Origin: Warburgia ugandensis
Lineage: Eukaryota > Streptophyta > Magnoliopsida > Canellales > Canellaceae
Direction of reading: 5' to 3'
NCBI GenBank assembly: GCA_035236585.1
Contig: CP141127.1
Span: forward strand, 68,553,495 to 68,617,494
DNA: 64,000 nt
How positions within the stretch are numbered: position 1 is the first letter of the stretch; the number at the start of each line of letters is the position of its first letter. Below the pieces are notes generated by a model. It did not search any database, was not told the origin of the DNA, and was given only the letters and a program-made list of their open reading frames with translations. The translations under genes were made by a program, and so were the position numbers. Positions 47,789-59,765 of the stretch are shown here, piece after piece.

Positions 47789-50429
47789 TGTTGTTTTAAA
47801 TAAACTTACAAGCGCACGAATCATTTGGAAAATAGTACGTGAGTAAGGTCAATCCCACGAGAAGTGAACTATTACAATGCTAGTGGTAACTACTTTAAAC
47901 TATCTAACCTAGCCAAAATTCAAGTGATTTTTGTCCTAAATTAAGAATGGAAATTAAAACATTAAATTGTAAATCAAGCAAAAATAAGAAACATGCTAAA
48001 TGGAAAACTTTCCTAAAACATGCACTTTCTAAAATTAAAACTTTCCTAAATTAAAAACTTCTAATTTTATGACTTTCCTAAAATACAATTTAGCTACTTT
48101 CCTAAACATGAAATTAACAACTAATCTAATGGAAACATACTTTAACAAACTACCTTCCTAATCACGCAAAGCTAAGAAAAGTAGGCAAGCAAATCAACTA
48201 TTTTAACATGTATGAAAAATTTGATTACTTTCCAACTAACTAAGATGCAAAATAATGGAATTTAAATACAACCAAACTAGTAGAAAAATAAATAAAACAA
48301 TTACTAACAACAATGAAAGGAAAACTACTCAATTAACATACATGTAACCATGGAATGATATGCATGATTCAATAGATAGGAGTGGATTTAATCAACTACT
48401 TTGGAAATTGAAACATGCAATATATTTCCAACATTAACTAAGCTATCTAACAATCTCATTAGGCTCTTGAGAAGTCAAGTGAACATGATTGTATAGTGTG
48501 GAAATTAACATACACCATTCATGCAAAGAAATTCCAGCAATAAGGTAATTGAAACATTCAATGACTATAACATGTAAAAGATGAAACCAATCACTTCTAA
48601 TGCATTCAAACATTGAAGAACAAAGATAATTTACTGCTGAACATAAACGTGAATAAAAAATTCTAACTAATCTCGTTGAATGACATCCAAAAAGACATTA
48701 ACATAATACTCCATACATGTAGTCTAAATCTTAAACTTAAATGCTATTACAATGATGTTCACTTAATCTCAATCAATCATTAATTACAAGCCAAAATCTT
48801 GTTCAATTATTCCAAAATTCACTCATGAACAAGTATGCTTGAAATCAATATAAAAAATCCAATGGAAAACTAAGGCAACAATCCAATGGAACTTAAGCAA
48901 CTGAAGCTAGAAAATCAAGAGGGCTGAATGCGAATAAAGATACAATGAAAGATAAAGAACAAAACTAGATTCAAGATGACTTCCCTTGGCTGTCACTCCA
49001 AGGGAAAACCAGCCTTGAATCTTAGTTTAAAAGCAAAGAAAGCTAGAGGAAAAACAAGGAAAACTAAAATGAAAGGAAGTAAATTCCAACAATGGCCAAC
49101 CAACCATCAAAGATGAATCATAACTCGAAAAATCCTAGGTTGAACACTTGAGGAAGAAGCATAAACGATGGAAGTTTGTAGCAGCACCCAAAGACTTCAC
49201 AAAACAACAAGGAGAAAAATGGGCTGGAAGGAAGTGGGTGTCTCCTTTCTATAGAGGATACATCTTTTCCTATGTTGAAATAAGAGTGTTTTGCTTGAGT
49301 TTTGGTCTGGTTTTATTTTTCTAGGGTAACGTAGTACTAAGGTGTGGTGGGGATTAAAGAGTATCATATTGAATGGCTATGATGGGGGAAAGGGGTACAC
49401 ATCTAATAGGAAAGTGGGGAAGGAGGTTGGATGCCTTAAGAAGGGGGGTAGATGGGAGATGTCATCTTTTTGGGAAGGGGTTTCTCCCCCCTTCGAAAAC
49501 CATTGAATGCTTGTTATTTTAGGAAAGTGAGTAGGGATAGGCTAGGAAAGATGTGGAGGTTGTTAGGTGGTGAAATTTGGTTTGTTGGGAAGTTTCCTAA
49601 GAGGTGGAATGAGATAGTGTTTTGGAAATTCGTAGTGCATCTTAAGGGTGAGGTGGAAATTAAGGAAAAAGTAGGGAAAAACACTAAAAATTGGTTGCCC
49701 TTATCCCATTGGTCCACATGCCATCTTGTTCAAATTGATTTTTCCTTAATTATATTTTAAATAACTCATGGACAACTCTCTTAAATCTCCTCCAATCCTA
49801 GCCTTCCATTTAGCTTAGCTTGATGGCTTAGATGACTAACTTTGAAGGCTCCATTGGCTAAGCTTCATGGCTAGCTTAGGAAGCTTCCTTGTCTTGTTTT
49901 CTTAGCTTCAACCCATGTCTTAAGTAGCTTGTATGGTTTGGCTTGTTCCTTAGATTGCCACCTTCTTTCATGGCTTATATGGCTATGGTGGCTTAAGTGG
50001 CTTCCATGGAAAGGTGGTGGGAATGCATGACTTACTTCATAGACTTACTTTGGCCATCTTTACCTCCTTTAATCACATCCATTGTGGGTTCACAAGATGA
50101 TATTGGCATTTGATTTTTTTTGAAGTGATGATTTTGAGGCTTTGACTCAATCTGATGATCTTCATCTTCAATTTCATCCCAATCGATCTTGGCCGATGGA
50201 TCACCATCTTACTTCATACAAAAAGTTAAAAATCCTAATTAAATCCTAAAAAAATATAATTAATCACATACTTACCCCAGACTAGCTATTTACCCACAAA
50301 ATATCAAATCTTTCAGTTATTAGGTCAAAAAGTGCACGTGTTATGAATTTTGGTCTAAAATCTCTAATTTACCCCTATAAGTTGTAACACTTGGGTACTA
50401 ATTGGGTGGTTTTTATGAAAAATTAAACA
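47789..50429 (-). repeat. Middle Athila-type LTR (2,641 bp), between elements A and B
   Basis: Minus strand starts TGTTTAATTTTTCATAAAAA at 50,429 and ends ...TTTAAAACAACA at 47,789. It is the only LTR between the two interiors, so it serves both. Over the first 200 bases it is much closer to the 58,965 LTR than to the 34,670 LTR. Near the low end there is a cluster of aactttcctaa-like motifs (47,990-48,140), and at 49,800-50,010 a degenerate array of GGCTTA/TGGCT motifs. Confidence 0.85.
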
Positions 50430-51465
50430 TTTATTTTGGCATATTTTGGTTTAAAAACACTTATTTTATGCAAACTTAAAAACATGCCCTAAGTGTATTT
50501 TGGCATGATTTACACCATGAAATGATCAGATCTTTGATCGAGGATCATCTGACTATCAAATTTGGATGTGAGGAAGATCAAGAATTTGTGATGTGAGATT
50601 TGTAAGATCTAAACTATCCATTATGACCCTTGTAATGTGTAGATCAAGATCCATATTTGATATATTGGATTTGGGGCATTTGTGAGGCGATCTAGCCAAT
50701 CTTGATCAATGGTTGAGATTGATCAATGATTTAGGTATGAAATTGGATCAAATTCGATGATCCATACCATGCAGACGATTTATTAGGATTATTCGATATG
50801 AATTATGGATTTATTCTTTTATATGGGACAACTAGGTGGATGATCAATTTAAATTGCTATGGATATTGTAGATCAAGCACCTTTGAAGCGATCGGTTGAT
50901 GATCCAGCTATGCAGGCAGCCTGATGTCCTTTAGAATAACTTGTACAGGGTAAGATTACCATCCTAACTATTTTATTTGGTTGATTTGGTGGTAATTAGA
51001 TAAGATTATGCATGAATTACTTGCAATAGTGTACGATTGGCTGATTAAATGATCAATTACTTGAGATTGACCTAATCTAAGTATGATAGCCCCATAATAT
51101 GTTATGATGTAATTAAGAGAAGAACCCGATGGTTATTGGTGGGCATGGATTAACATAATCTGGTTTACCAGCCAGCCAAGGCGGGCTCCACCATGAGATC
51201 CATGGTTGTGAACCATTGGATAGTATTGAAACATGTTATATTGAGATGTGGAAATCTATAGTTAGTTTATAATTAAAAATCCAACTTAGATAACTTGGAT
51301 TCTAAGTGAGACTTGGATGTGATGTGTATGCAGGTGGAGGGATTGAAGTAAATTGAGCTAGACAGGAGTCTGATTGATTTGAGAGGTATAAAAGAGTGGT
51401 TCTTCATCCAAGGTAGGTGGTGAAAATTAAAAATGAGCATGTTGTTTTGAAATTATAATTTATAT
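50430..51465. other. One-kb segment at the LTR-B junction without counterpart in A
   Basis: Where element A has its purine tract and 3' region directly beside the LTR, element B has about 1 kb of unrelated sequence (GATC-rich, for example gatcagatctttgatcgagg). Homology with A resumes near 51,470. It has the look of another LTR-type insertion, with a tgcaggtggaggg...tataaaagag phrase near 51,330-51,395, but no matching ends or duplication were found. Confidence 0.45.
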
Positions 51466-52804
51466 TTCATCATCTCTATGATTATGAATGAATTTTGTGC
51501 GTGTTAAAGAGACAAAGGAAAGTGATCCTTAAGAGTGGTTGTCATTTCCAAGAATAGTAGTGGTATTTTACCTTAATTCCTTCTTTTTATCTCCTCTTTA
51601 AGGCTATGTTCCACCTAAGATCCATAGCTCTTCAATTAGGATGAAATGTTGGCTTGAGTAGGGTTCAGAAAAGAAGTGCATAAGGATTTCAAAGGTTCAA
51701 AATGAAGTAGAGATCTTCAATGATTATCTATTAAGACACTTTTTGGTGTTTTTGAAGTGAATTTTCTTTGTATTCTTGTCTATCACCTTTTTTTTCTTGT
51801 TTTTCTAATACTTTTCTTTTCACTTTTTCTTTTGGCTTCTTTGGAGGAAAGACTACTAATTTTCTCACTTCTTTGACTTTTTGTCCTCTTTTTTTTTTAC
51901 TAACTTCACTCATTTTGAAAATGGGTGATGGTTATTTATTTTATTGGTTTTTTGGGTTAAAGTGATTGAGTTTAAGAAAGAAAGGATTAATAGTAGGCTC
52001 AAAGAGCTAATTAGTTGTAGATATATTAGGTAGGCTTGATGTCTTTGGGTTGAGCAAGGATGGCCTATATCATTTCCTAGGTTTCCTAAAGACTATAAGA
52101 TTCAATAAATTTTCTAGAAATGAAGCTATTACTCCTATTTATTCTTGAGAGTTAACCAAAACATGGATAATAGGATCACTCTAAGTTATGTTTGCTAAAG
52201 AAAACTGTGGAATTACTTATAACTCTCTTGAAAGAAAATAATCTCTAAACTCACTGGGCTATAGGTCTCCATTGATTTTTCTCCGAGTCTCTAAGTCATA
52301 TCTCTCTATTAGTCTTGACTATGTGCTATATGTAAATGGTTTCTGAGAATTATCTTTCATAAAATACTTCAACACATGAATAATATGCAAAACAAATCAT
52401 ATACACTCCCATTAAGAGGTGAAAACATTAGAATTACTAAATTTTGAACATCCAGTTCTCATCACAGTAAGGGAACTCTTTGGTAACATATTCTTTTTTA
52501 AAAGCTCATGAAAATTCAAAATCCCTATATGCATCTACACCCCTCAACCTAAATGAAACATTGTCCCCAATGTTTAAAAACATAGGATCCTATATGGAAA
52601 GATGTAGAAGATGGAGATTTTAAAAACTTTTGGATTGCCTCTTAAGGACCGATAAGTTTTACGTCTTCAGCGAGACATAATGATGAGTGCAATGATGGTA
52701 CTCTGCAAGGGTTCCTGGAGTTGTAATCTATGGTGGGTCATGATACCGAGGTGCATCTAATAGTATCTCATCAATATCAAGATTAGGCATCTCTAGGAAA
52801 GGTT

Positions 52805-53896
52805 TTAACCTCTAACTTTTACTTTTTGGATTTCACCATCCTTCTCAACCTTGATGACCCCATGAGGATAGATTGTGTATACTATATAAGGTCTGGTCCA
52901 TCTAGATTTGAGTTTTCTTAGGAAGAAACACAATCTAGATTTATATAATAAGAACTTTTGTCGAGATGTGAAGGATTTTCTTATGATTTGGCATTCACGT
53001 GCAACCTTCATCTGGTCTTTGTATAATCATGCAGAGTCATATGCATCTTTCCTTAATTCTTCCAACTCATTAAGTTGGTAAGTGCCAGGTCTTTTCATAG
53101 ACCAAGCAGTAATGTGACATTCCTATAGGGATTTTATACGCTGTACGATAAGCCCACAAAGCGTCATTGAGTCTGATAGACTAGTCTTTCCTACTTGGAT
53201 TGACTGTCTTCTCTAAAATCCACTTTATCTCCCTATTGGAAAACCCTACTTGGCCACTAGTCTAGGGGTGGTATGAGGTAGATATCATATGATTGACACC
53301 ATAATTTTTCATTAAATTCTCAAATACTTTATTACAAAGTGTTTTCCCCCATCACTTATTATGGCTCTTGGAGTACCAAACCTTGCAAAGATATTTTCTT
53401 CTAAGAACTTTAACATGAAATTGTGGTCCTTGGTTTTGTAGGGTATAGCCTCCACCCACTTGGACATGTAGTCCACTCCCATTAAGATGTAAAGATTTCC
53501 AAAAGAAATAGAAAAGGGTCCCATGAAATCTATGCCCCAAACATCAAATGGCTCTACAATAAGTATTGGATTTAAGGGCAGCATATTTCTCCTTCCTTGA
53601 CTACTTAATATTTGACACCTTGCACATGCTATGCAATAAGCATATGCATCCTTAAATATGGTAGGCCAATAAAAACCACCTTGCAAAATTTTTACAGTTG
53701 TCTTTCTTGAGCTAAAATGGTCCCCACATGCATGATCATGATAAAAGGAGATGATTTGATCTTGTTTACTATCTGGTATGCATCTTCTAATCACTAGATT
53801 GGCATAGTACTTGAATAAGTATTGGTTGTCCCAAGTAAAATATCTAACCACGATAAAAAATATCCTTTTATCTCGATTGGTCCAATGATTAAGCAT
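52805..53896 (-). pseudogene. Element B integrase
   Basis: Minus strand has the zinc-binding region (FYHDHACGDHF...CIACARCQ, H-H-C-C type), the catalytic core with FDVWGIDFMGPF (first D), GVDYMSKWVEAI, and FARFGTPRAIISDGGKHF (second D), and a C-terminal piece SRLCFFLRKLKSRWTRPYIV (52,805-53,011). The order agrees with gypsy integrase. Fossil, broken. Confidence 0.8.
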
Positions 53897-53959
53897 TTGT
53901 CCTATAACAAGATAATTATCAATATCACTGTATCAAGGAAACTAGGAAATATGTAATAA

Positions 53960-54757
53960 CTATTCATTTGGAAAAGAGTTAGTTATAGGTATGTGATTGC
54001 TAGTATGCTCCACCACTAGTCTGGATAAGTAATCTACTACAACATTTTTGGCACCTTTCTTGTCCCAATTTTCTAAGTCAAACTCTTGTAGTAGTAGTAT
54101 CCAATTGATCAACCTAGGTTTGACATCCTTTTTAGAAAGGAGGTACTTTAAAGCCGCTTGATTAGAGTACACTATAACTTTATACCCCAACAAGTAAGGT
54201 CTAAACTTATCCAAAGCAAACACTACGACTAACAACTCTTTCTATATGGTTGAATAATTGGGTTGCACATCATTTCATGTTTTATTAGCACAATATATTA
54301 CATGGGGAAGTTTATCGATGTGCTGCCCCAAAATTGCTCTAATGGCATAATTCGGTACGTCACACATAATCTCAAATGGTGCATTCCAATTTGGTGGTCA
54401 GATAATGGGTGCAAAAGTCAACTTAGCCTTTAGTAAATCAAATTCTTTCATACAGTCCTCATCAAAGTAAAAAATGGCCTCCTTTGTAAGTAAATTATGG
54501 AGGGGCTTGGTAATTTTGCTCAAATCCTTGATGAAGCCTTTATAAAAGCTAGGATGTACTAAAAAGGAGCATATTTCTTTCACCGTCCTTAGTGAAGAAA
54601 GGTTGACTATCAAATTCACTTTTGCCCCATCCCATTGGGTAATACTATGTGGCCTAAAACTATCCCACTTTATACCATTAAATGGAACTTTCCCTAGATT
54701 AAAACAAGAATTTTCTCCTGACACCTTCCTAGAACTTACTTGGAGTAGTGTAGGCAC
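53960..54757 (-). pseudogene. Element B RNase H and RT C-terminal region
   Basis: FLVHPSFYKGFIKDLSKITK and the LLTKEAIFYFDEDCMKEFDL block mark the RT connection region (54,398-54,757). [20 protein letters not shown], then [19 protein letters not shown] and LLLQEFDLE mark gypsy RNase H (53,960-54,235). Fossil, broken. Confidence 0.78.
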
Positions 54758-56460
54758 TCATTAAATGATGACCCAAATACTGAGAAGTCATCCATAAACA
54801 TCTCAACAAACCTTACTACCATATCAGAGAAAATGCTCAACATACACTTATGAAATGTAGCTGAAGCATCACAAAGCCTAAAAGGCATACATAGATAAGC
54901 AAAGGTTCCAAAGGGGCAGGTGAAGGGTGATCTTCTCTTGATCCTTTAGTGCTATGGGAGTCTAGTTATAATGGGAATATCCATCTAGAAAATAGTAATA
55001 ACTATGTCTGGCTAACATCTCTGGCATTTGGTCAATGAAGGGTAGAGGAGAGTGATCTTTCCTCATGACTATGTTCAATTTTCAATAGTCAATGCAAACT
55101 CTCAACCTGATGGTCATGTATGTGGGTACTAATTAATTATCCCCATTTTTTACAACCATGGTCTTGAATTTCTTGGGCACAACCTAAATGGTGCTAACCC
55201 AAGTAATGTGAGAGATAGGATATATAACTCCAACATCTACAAGCTTTAGGACTTCATCTCTAATTGCGTCCTTTGTGTGGGAATTAAGCCGTCTTTGTGT
55301 TTTCTTAGAAGGTTTTGCATTTTCTTTAGGGTGTATCCTATGCATGCAGACGACTGGACTAATTCCTTTTATGTTTGCTATGGTCCACCCTAGAGTAGTT
55401 TTATGTTCTTTAAGGAAATCTAAAAGCTTACCCTCCTGTTCATTATCTAAATATGATGTTATTATCGCATGTAAGGTTTCATCTAAGCCTAAGTATGAAT
55501 ATTTCAAGTCGTCAAGAAAGGGTTTTATGTCTAGAGATGGTGATTGCTCTATCGAGGGTATTGGGACAAATTTAGAAGGTGGGAGTGGTTCCACATAAGG
55601 ACCCCACTTGGAGGCATCCATGAATGGAGTACCCTCTAGAAGGTTGTAGACCTCCTCAATAGACTTGTCTATATCAAATTCTCAATTAAAGTGCATGAGA
55701 CAAGCCGCTAGTGGGTTAGACATGAACAATGGTGGATGAATGTCATTAATTAGGATGTCGATCAAATTGACATCAAAAGAATCATCTTGATCAGCATTAA
55801 AGACATTTAGCTTAACTTTCATGTTGCCAAATGACAATTTCATTACACCATTCCTATAGTTAATAATGGCATTGGACATTGCTAAGAATGGACATCCAAG
55901 GATGATCAAAATCTAATTCTCGTGATCAGATATAGGTTGGGTATTCAGTACAATGAATTCAACTGGTAATAGAACTGGTCCACCTATATCAAAACATCTT
56001 CAACCAAACCATGGAGTATTGTGACAAATCTATCCGCTGATTGCAGCATGGTAGTGGTTAGTTTTAACTCACAGAGTCTTAGTTTCTCACAGACAGAGTA
56101 TGGAAATAACTTAACACTTGCCCCTAAGTCAAGTAATGCCCTATTTGTGACATGATCTCCAATAACATAGGAAATGGTAGGACACCATGGGTCTTTAAAA
56201 TTTGGTGGGGTCTTATGTAGAATGAAAGAACTTACCTGCTTGGTGAGGAAAGATTTCTTTTGTACATTTAGCTTTCTTTTTCTTATGTAGAGCTCTTTTA
56301 AGAGCTCAGCATAGGCAGGGGTGTCTTTAATTGCATTGAGCAATGGAATATTGATTTGGACATGTTTAAGTACCTCTATTAACTCGTTAAAGTTTGTTCC
56401 CCTTCTAACCTTGTTCAGTAACTGAGAGAAAGGGGCTTTAGGCACATAGGGTGCCTCCAC
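54758..56460 (-). pseudogene. Element B protease and RT N-terminal region
   Basis: 55,984-56,460 includes APYVPKAPFSQLLNKVRRGT and the aspartic-protease site RALLDLGASVKLFPYSVCEK. 55,682-55,909 has MIILGCPFLAMSNAIINYRN. 55,184-55,621 has LGWTIANIKGISPVVCMHRI and VLKLVDVGVIYPISHITWVS, the lead-in to RT. 54,758-55,180 is decayed RT core. Fossil, broken. Confidence 0.78.
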
Positions 56461-58940
56461 AATAGGTTCTATAGGGTTTTTTTGTATTTTCTCTTTCTCT
56501 TGTGTTTTGGTTGCCTCTTTCTCCTCTACAGTTTCCTTAGCCTGCTATACTTTGTTATTTATCTGACGACTGCTCCTAAGGGTGGTTGTAGACTTGGCAT
56601 GCTCATGAGGGTTAAGGTTTTGAGAACTTGACCCTATCTCAAATTGGCCCTTCAAGTTGGGGATGAGTTGAATAAGGAACTGACCCTTTCCTCTATTTTG
56701 TAGTTCACCTAAAAATTGGCGTACCTACATATCCAACTTGGCTATCGCTTGAGAGTTGACATGGGCTAAATGTCTACTATCATTTTACAACTAGTGTAAG
56801 GCTTTTTTAGTGTTGTCATTTCTTTTAAAAGTTTTTCAAGCATGGTGTGGATGTTTTCCTCTGAAGATGGTTCCTTTTGTTGCTGAGGTTGTTGGAAGCT
56901 AGTGGCTATTGGGGAACTATAGTTTTATGAGGAATGTTTTGCGTAGGGGGTTCACAAATGGTCCCCCTTAGTAGGTTTTCTTCAATTAAGAAAAGCTGGG
57001 ATGCCTAGCCCATCCAGGGTTGTAGGTCCCAGAATATGCTTTATTGCTAAGTTGGTGATATGCATTCAATGCATTCACTTTATCAACAAGATAGTTGTTC
57101 AGCACTTTATTTGAAGGACAAGGCATGGTTATATGTCCTCAGCTAGAAGATATAGCACAAACCACTTATGGAGGTTTAAGGGATGAGGTAGCCATAAAGG
57201 ATTGAAACATAGTTTCAACTTTGTATGCTCACCATCATATCCAATCTTGCTAGTACAGAGTCGAGTTTATGGGATAGATTAGTATGGACTCCTATCTCAT
57301 AGAGACACCACTTCTTGGTAGGCTGGTTGTTTCTCTCCCTCTTCCATTTTAACACTCCCATTACTAGGAATTATCTGCTAGAGTCTTAAAAAATTCTCAA
57401 GCCTCACTCTCATCCTTTAGCATGAGGGTCCCTCCATTCACTGCATCTATCTTTTGTCTATTTTAAGGTGTCAATGGCTCACAAAGTATTGAACTTGCTA
57501 ACATTTTTTGAATCCATGATGTGGGCACTTCTATAGCAGTTCATTCCATCGGTAGCAACATTTGTAGTGTTGTTCATCATCCCTTTGTTGGAAATTAATA
57601 ATTTCACAATGAAGGGCATTTGTTTTGTGAACATGGAAGAACTTGTTCAAAAACTTTCAAGACAATTGGTTCCATGTGGCGATGGAACGTATCTCTAAGG
57701 AATTCAACCATGACTTAGCTTTGTACTCGAGGGAGAACAGGAATAGCCTAAGCCTAGTAGAATTGTTCAAAAAATTTTAAAACCTAAATGTGGCACAAAT
57801 ATCAAGGAACTCCTTGATATGTAGGTAGGGATCTTCTCAGTCTTGACCATAAAAAGTGGGGAGTAATTGTATGACTCCCAGCTTTAACTCAAAGTGGTCT
57901 GTGTTTGTAGGAGGTAAAACTATGCAAGAGGGGGTGTTGAGTTGTAGTTGCACATAGAAATCTCTAATGGCCTTACCCTCAACTTGTGCTGGTGGTTTAG
58001 CCATGGGGATAGGAACTTGGTTTCCCTTCCCCTTATCTTAGGTTGAGTTGAATCTTTGAGTTGAAAGGTGCTAGCTCTAGGTTTTAAGATCAACACCCTT
58101 GCATAACCTATCCTATACTAAATGCTGACTCACAATTAAATGCTAGTAAGCATTAATCAAGTAGTGTTTTGATTATCTTTGCTTAGTACATAGGTGGTAA
58201 CTTATTAGACCCAAATCTAGATAGCTTCTCCTTTTGTCCAAATTTGACTAATTCTTATCAGTTAGGTTTTGCTCAAAAGTGGTTAATACAATCCTCATGT
58301 TAAGAGGTATTTAGACCTCAATTAACATCAACAGAAGGCATGGGAAAATTACTTGGACTTTAAGACACCTACTATAACCACAGTGCTCGGAGGCCACTAG
58401 AGGGACAATAGATTGCGTCCTTCTTAAAGGTTCCTCTGAGCTTGATACCCTTACCCTAAGTCTCTTTCTACTTGATTTTAAATTAATATTCAAGGGTTGG
58501 GATCATGACATACAAGGATATTGGTTGATTCTTAGATGGGCCAAGGAGCTGGTGATGGAATCTAGTCCTTATCTTGTAAGGGTTCCTGTGGGGCCCTTAC
58601 TAATATTAATTACATTTTACCATAAAACTATAAATATGCATTACAAAACAAAAGCAAAGTAATGCTACCTATATGTTATCCAACCAAGGTTAGATAGGTC
58701 CTCTAATGCAACAAAAGATGCAATAATTATCACTGAATGATCCTAATTTATATGAATTATACTAACATCCAATTGCAAATTATACTAAATATAAAAATAA
58801 AAAATAAAATAAATATGGTCAATATGAGGAAAATAGCAAAATTATGCAAAAGTAAAGCAGAAACTCTAATCTAATGCACTTGAAACCTTGACTAGAGAAA
58901 AATAACCTAAAGTATGGAACAATGCACAAATTATTGCAAC

Positions 58941-58958
58941 TCCTCGACAATGATGCCA
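58941..58958 (-). other. Primer-binding site of element B (tRNA-Asp type, decayed)
   Basis: Minus-strand TGGCATCATTGTCGAGGA lies six bases inside the LTR end. It resembles the tRNA-Asp-complementary primer site usual in Athila elements; the differences are all transitions of the kind produced by loss of methylated CpG. Confidence 0.75.
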
Positions 58959-58964
58959 AAAACT

Positions 58965-59765
58965 TGTTGTTGTTTTAAATAAACTCCCAAGTGAACGATC
59001 GTTTGCAATAGAGTATGCTAGTGAGGTCGATCCCACGAGGAGTGAACTATTGTGATGCTAGTGGTCCCTATTTTAAATTATCTAACCCAGCCAAAATTTA
59101 AGTGATTTTTTTCCTATATTAAGAATGGAAATTAAAACATGAAATTGAAAATTGAGCAAAAACAAGAAACATGCTAAATGGAAAATTTCCTAAAACATGC
59201 ACTTTCTAAAATTAAAACATTCCTAAACTAAAAACTTCTAATTTTATGACATTCCTAATTAACAACTTTTCTAAAATGCAATTTAGAAACTTTCCTAAAC
59301 TAACTTTCCTTAACATGAAATTAACAACTAAGCTAATGGAAACATACTTTAACAAACTACCTTCCTAATCATGCAAAACTAAGAAAAAGTAGGCAACCAA
59401 ATCAACTATTTTAGCAAGTATGAAAATTTTGATTACTTTCATACTAATTAAGATGCAAAATAATTGAATCTAACTACAACCAAACTAGAAAAATAAATAA
59501 AAATGATTACTAACAACAATGAAAGGAAAACTACTCAGTTAACATACATGTAAGCATGAAATGGTATGCATGATTCATTGGATAAGAGTGGATTTAATAA
59601 ATTACTTTGGAAACTTAAGCATGCAATATATTTCTTACATTAACTAAGCTATCTAACAATCTCATTGGACTCTTGAAAAGTCAAGTGAACATGATTCTAT
59701 AGTTCTGGAAATTAAAATGTAAAGAAATTCCAGTAGTAAGGTAAATGAAGCATCTAATGACTATA
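58965..59765 (-). repeat. 5' LTR of Athila element B, truncated by an inserted LTR
   Basis: Starts (plus-strand view) tgttgttgttttaaataaac and matches the first 800 bp of the LTR at 47,789 closely, including the aactttcctaa-type motif cluster (59,170-59,310). At 59,765 the match ends, where a C-family LTR begins; the remainder of this LTR should lie beyond the window. Confidence 0.85.

Larger units (their letters stand above)
50430..58964 (-). mobile_element. Athila-type Ty3/gypsy element B, interior
   Basis: Minus strand, from the primer site at 58,958: leader, gag remnant (about 56,480-57,950, with GTYNPGWARHPSF near 57,020), protease, RT, RNase H, integrase, then a 3' region of about 1.3 kb and the unexplained segment above. 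Better preserved than element A, but still broken in many places. No envelope-like reading was recognised between integrase and LTR. It is the same family as A and as the fragment at 1-1,868. Confidence 0.8.

Noticed and set aside
52020-52560. Envelope-like gene between integrase and LTR of element B
   Set aside because: No extended reading or recognisable feature on the coding strand.
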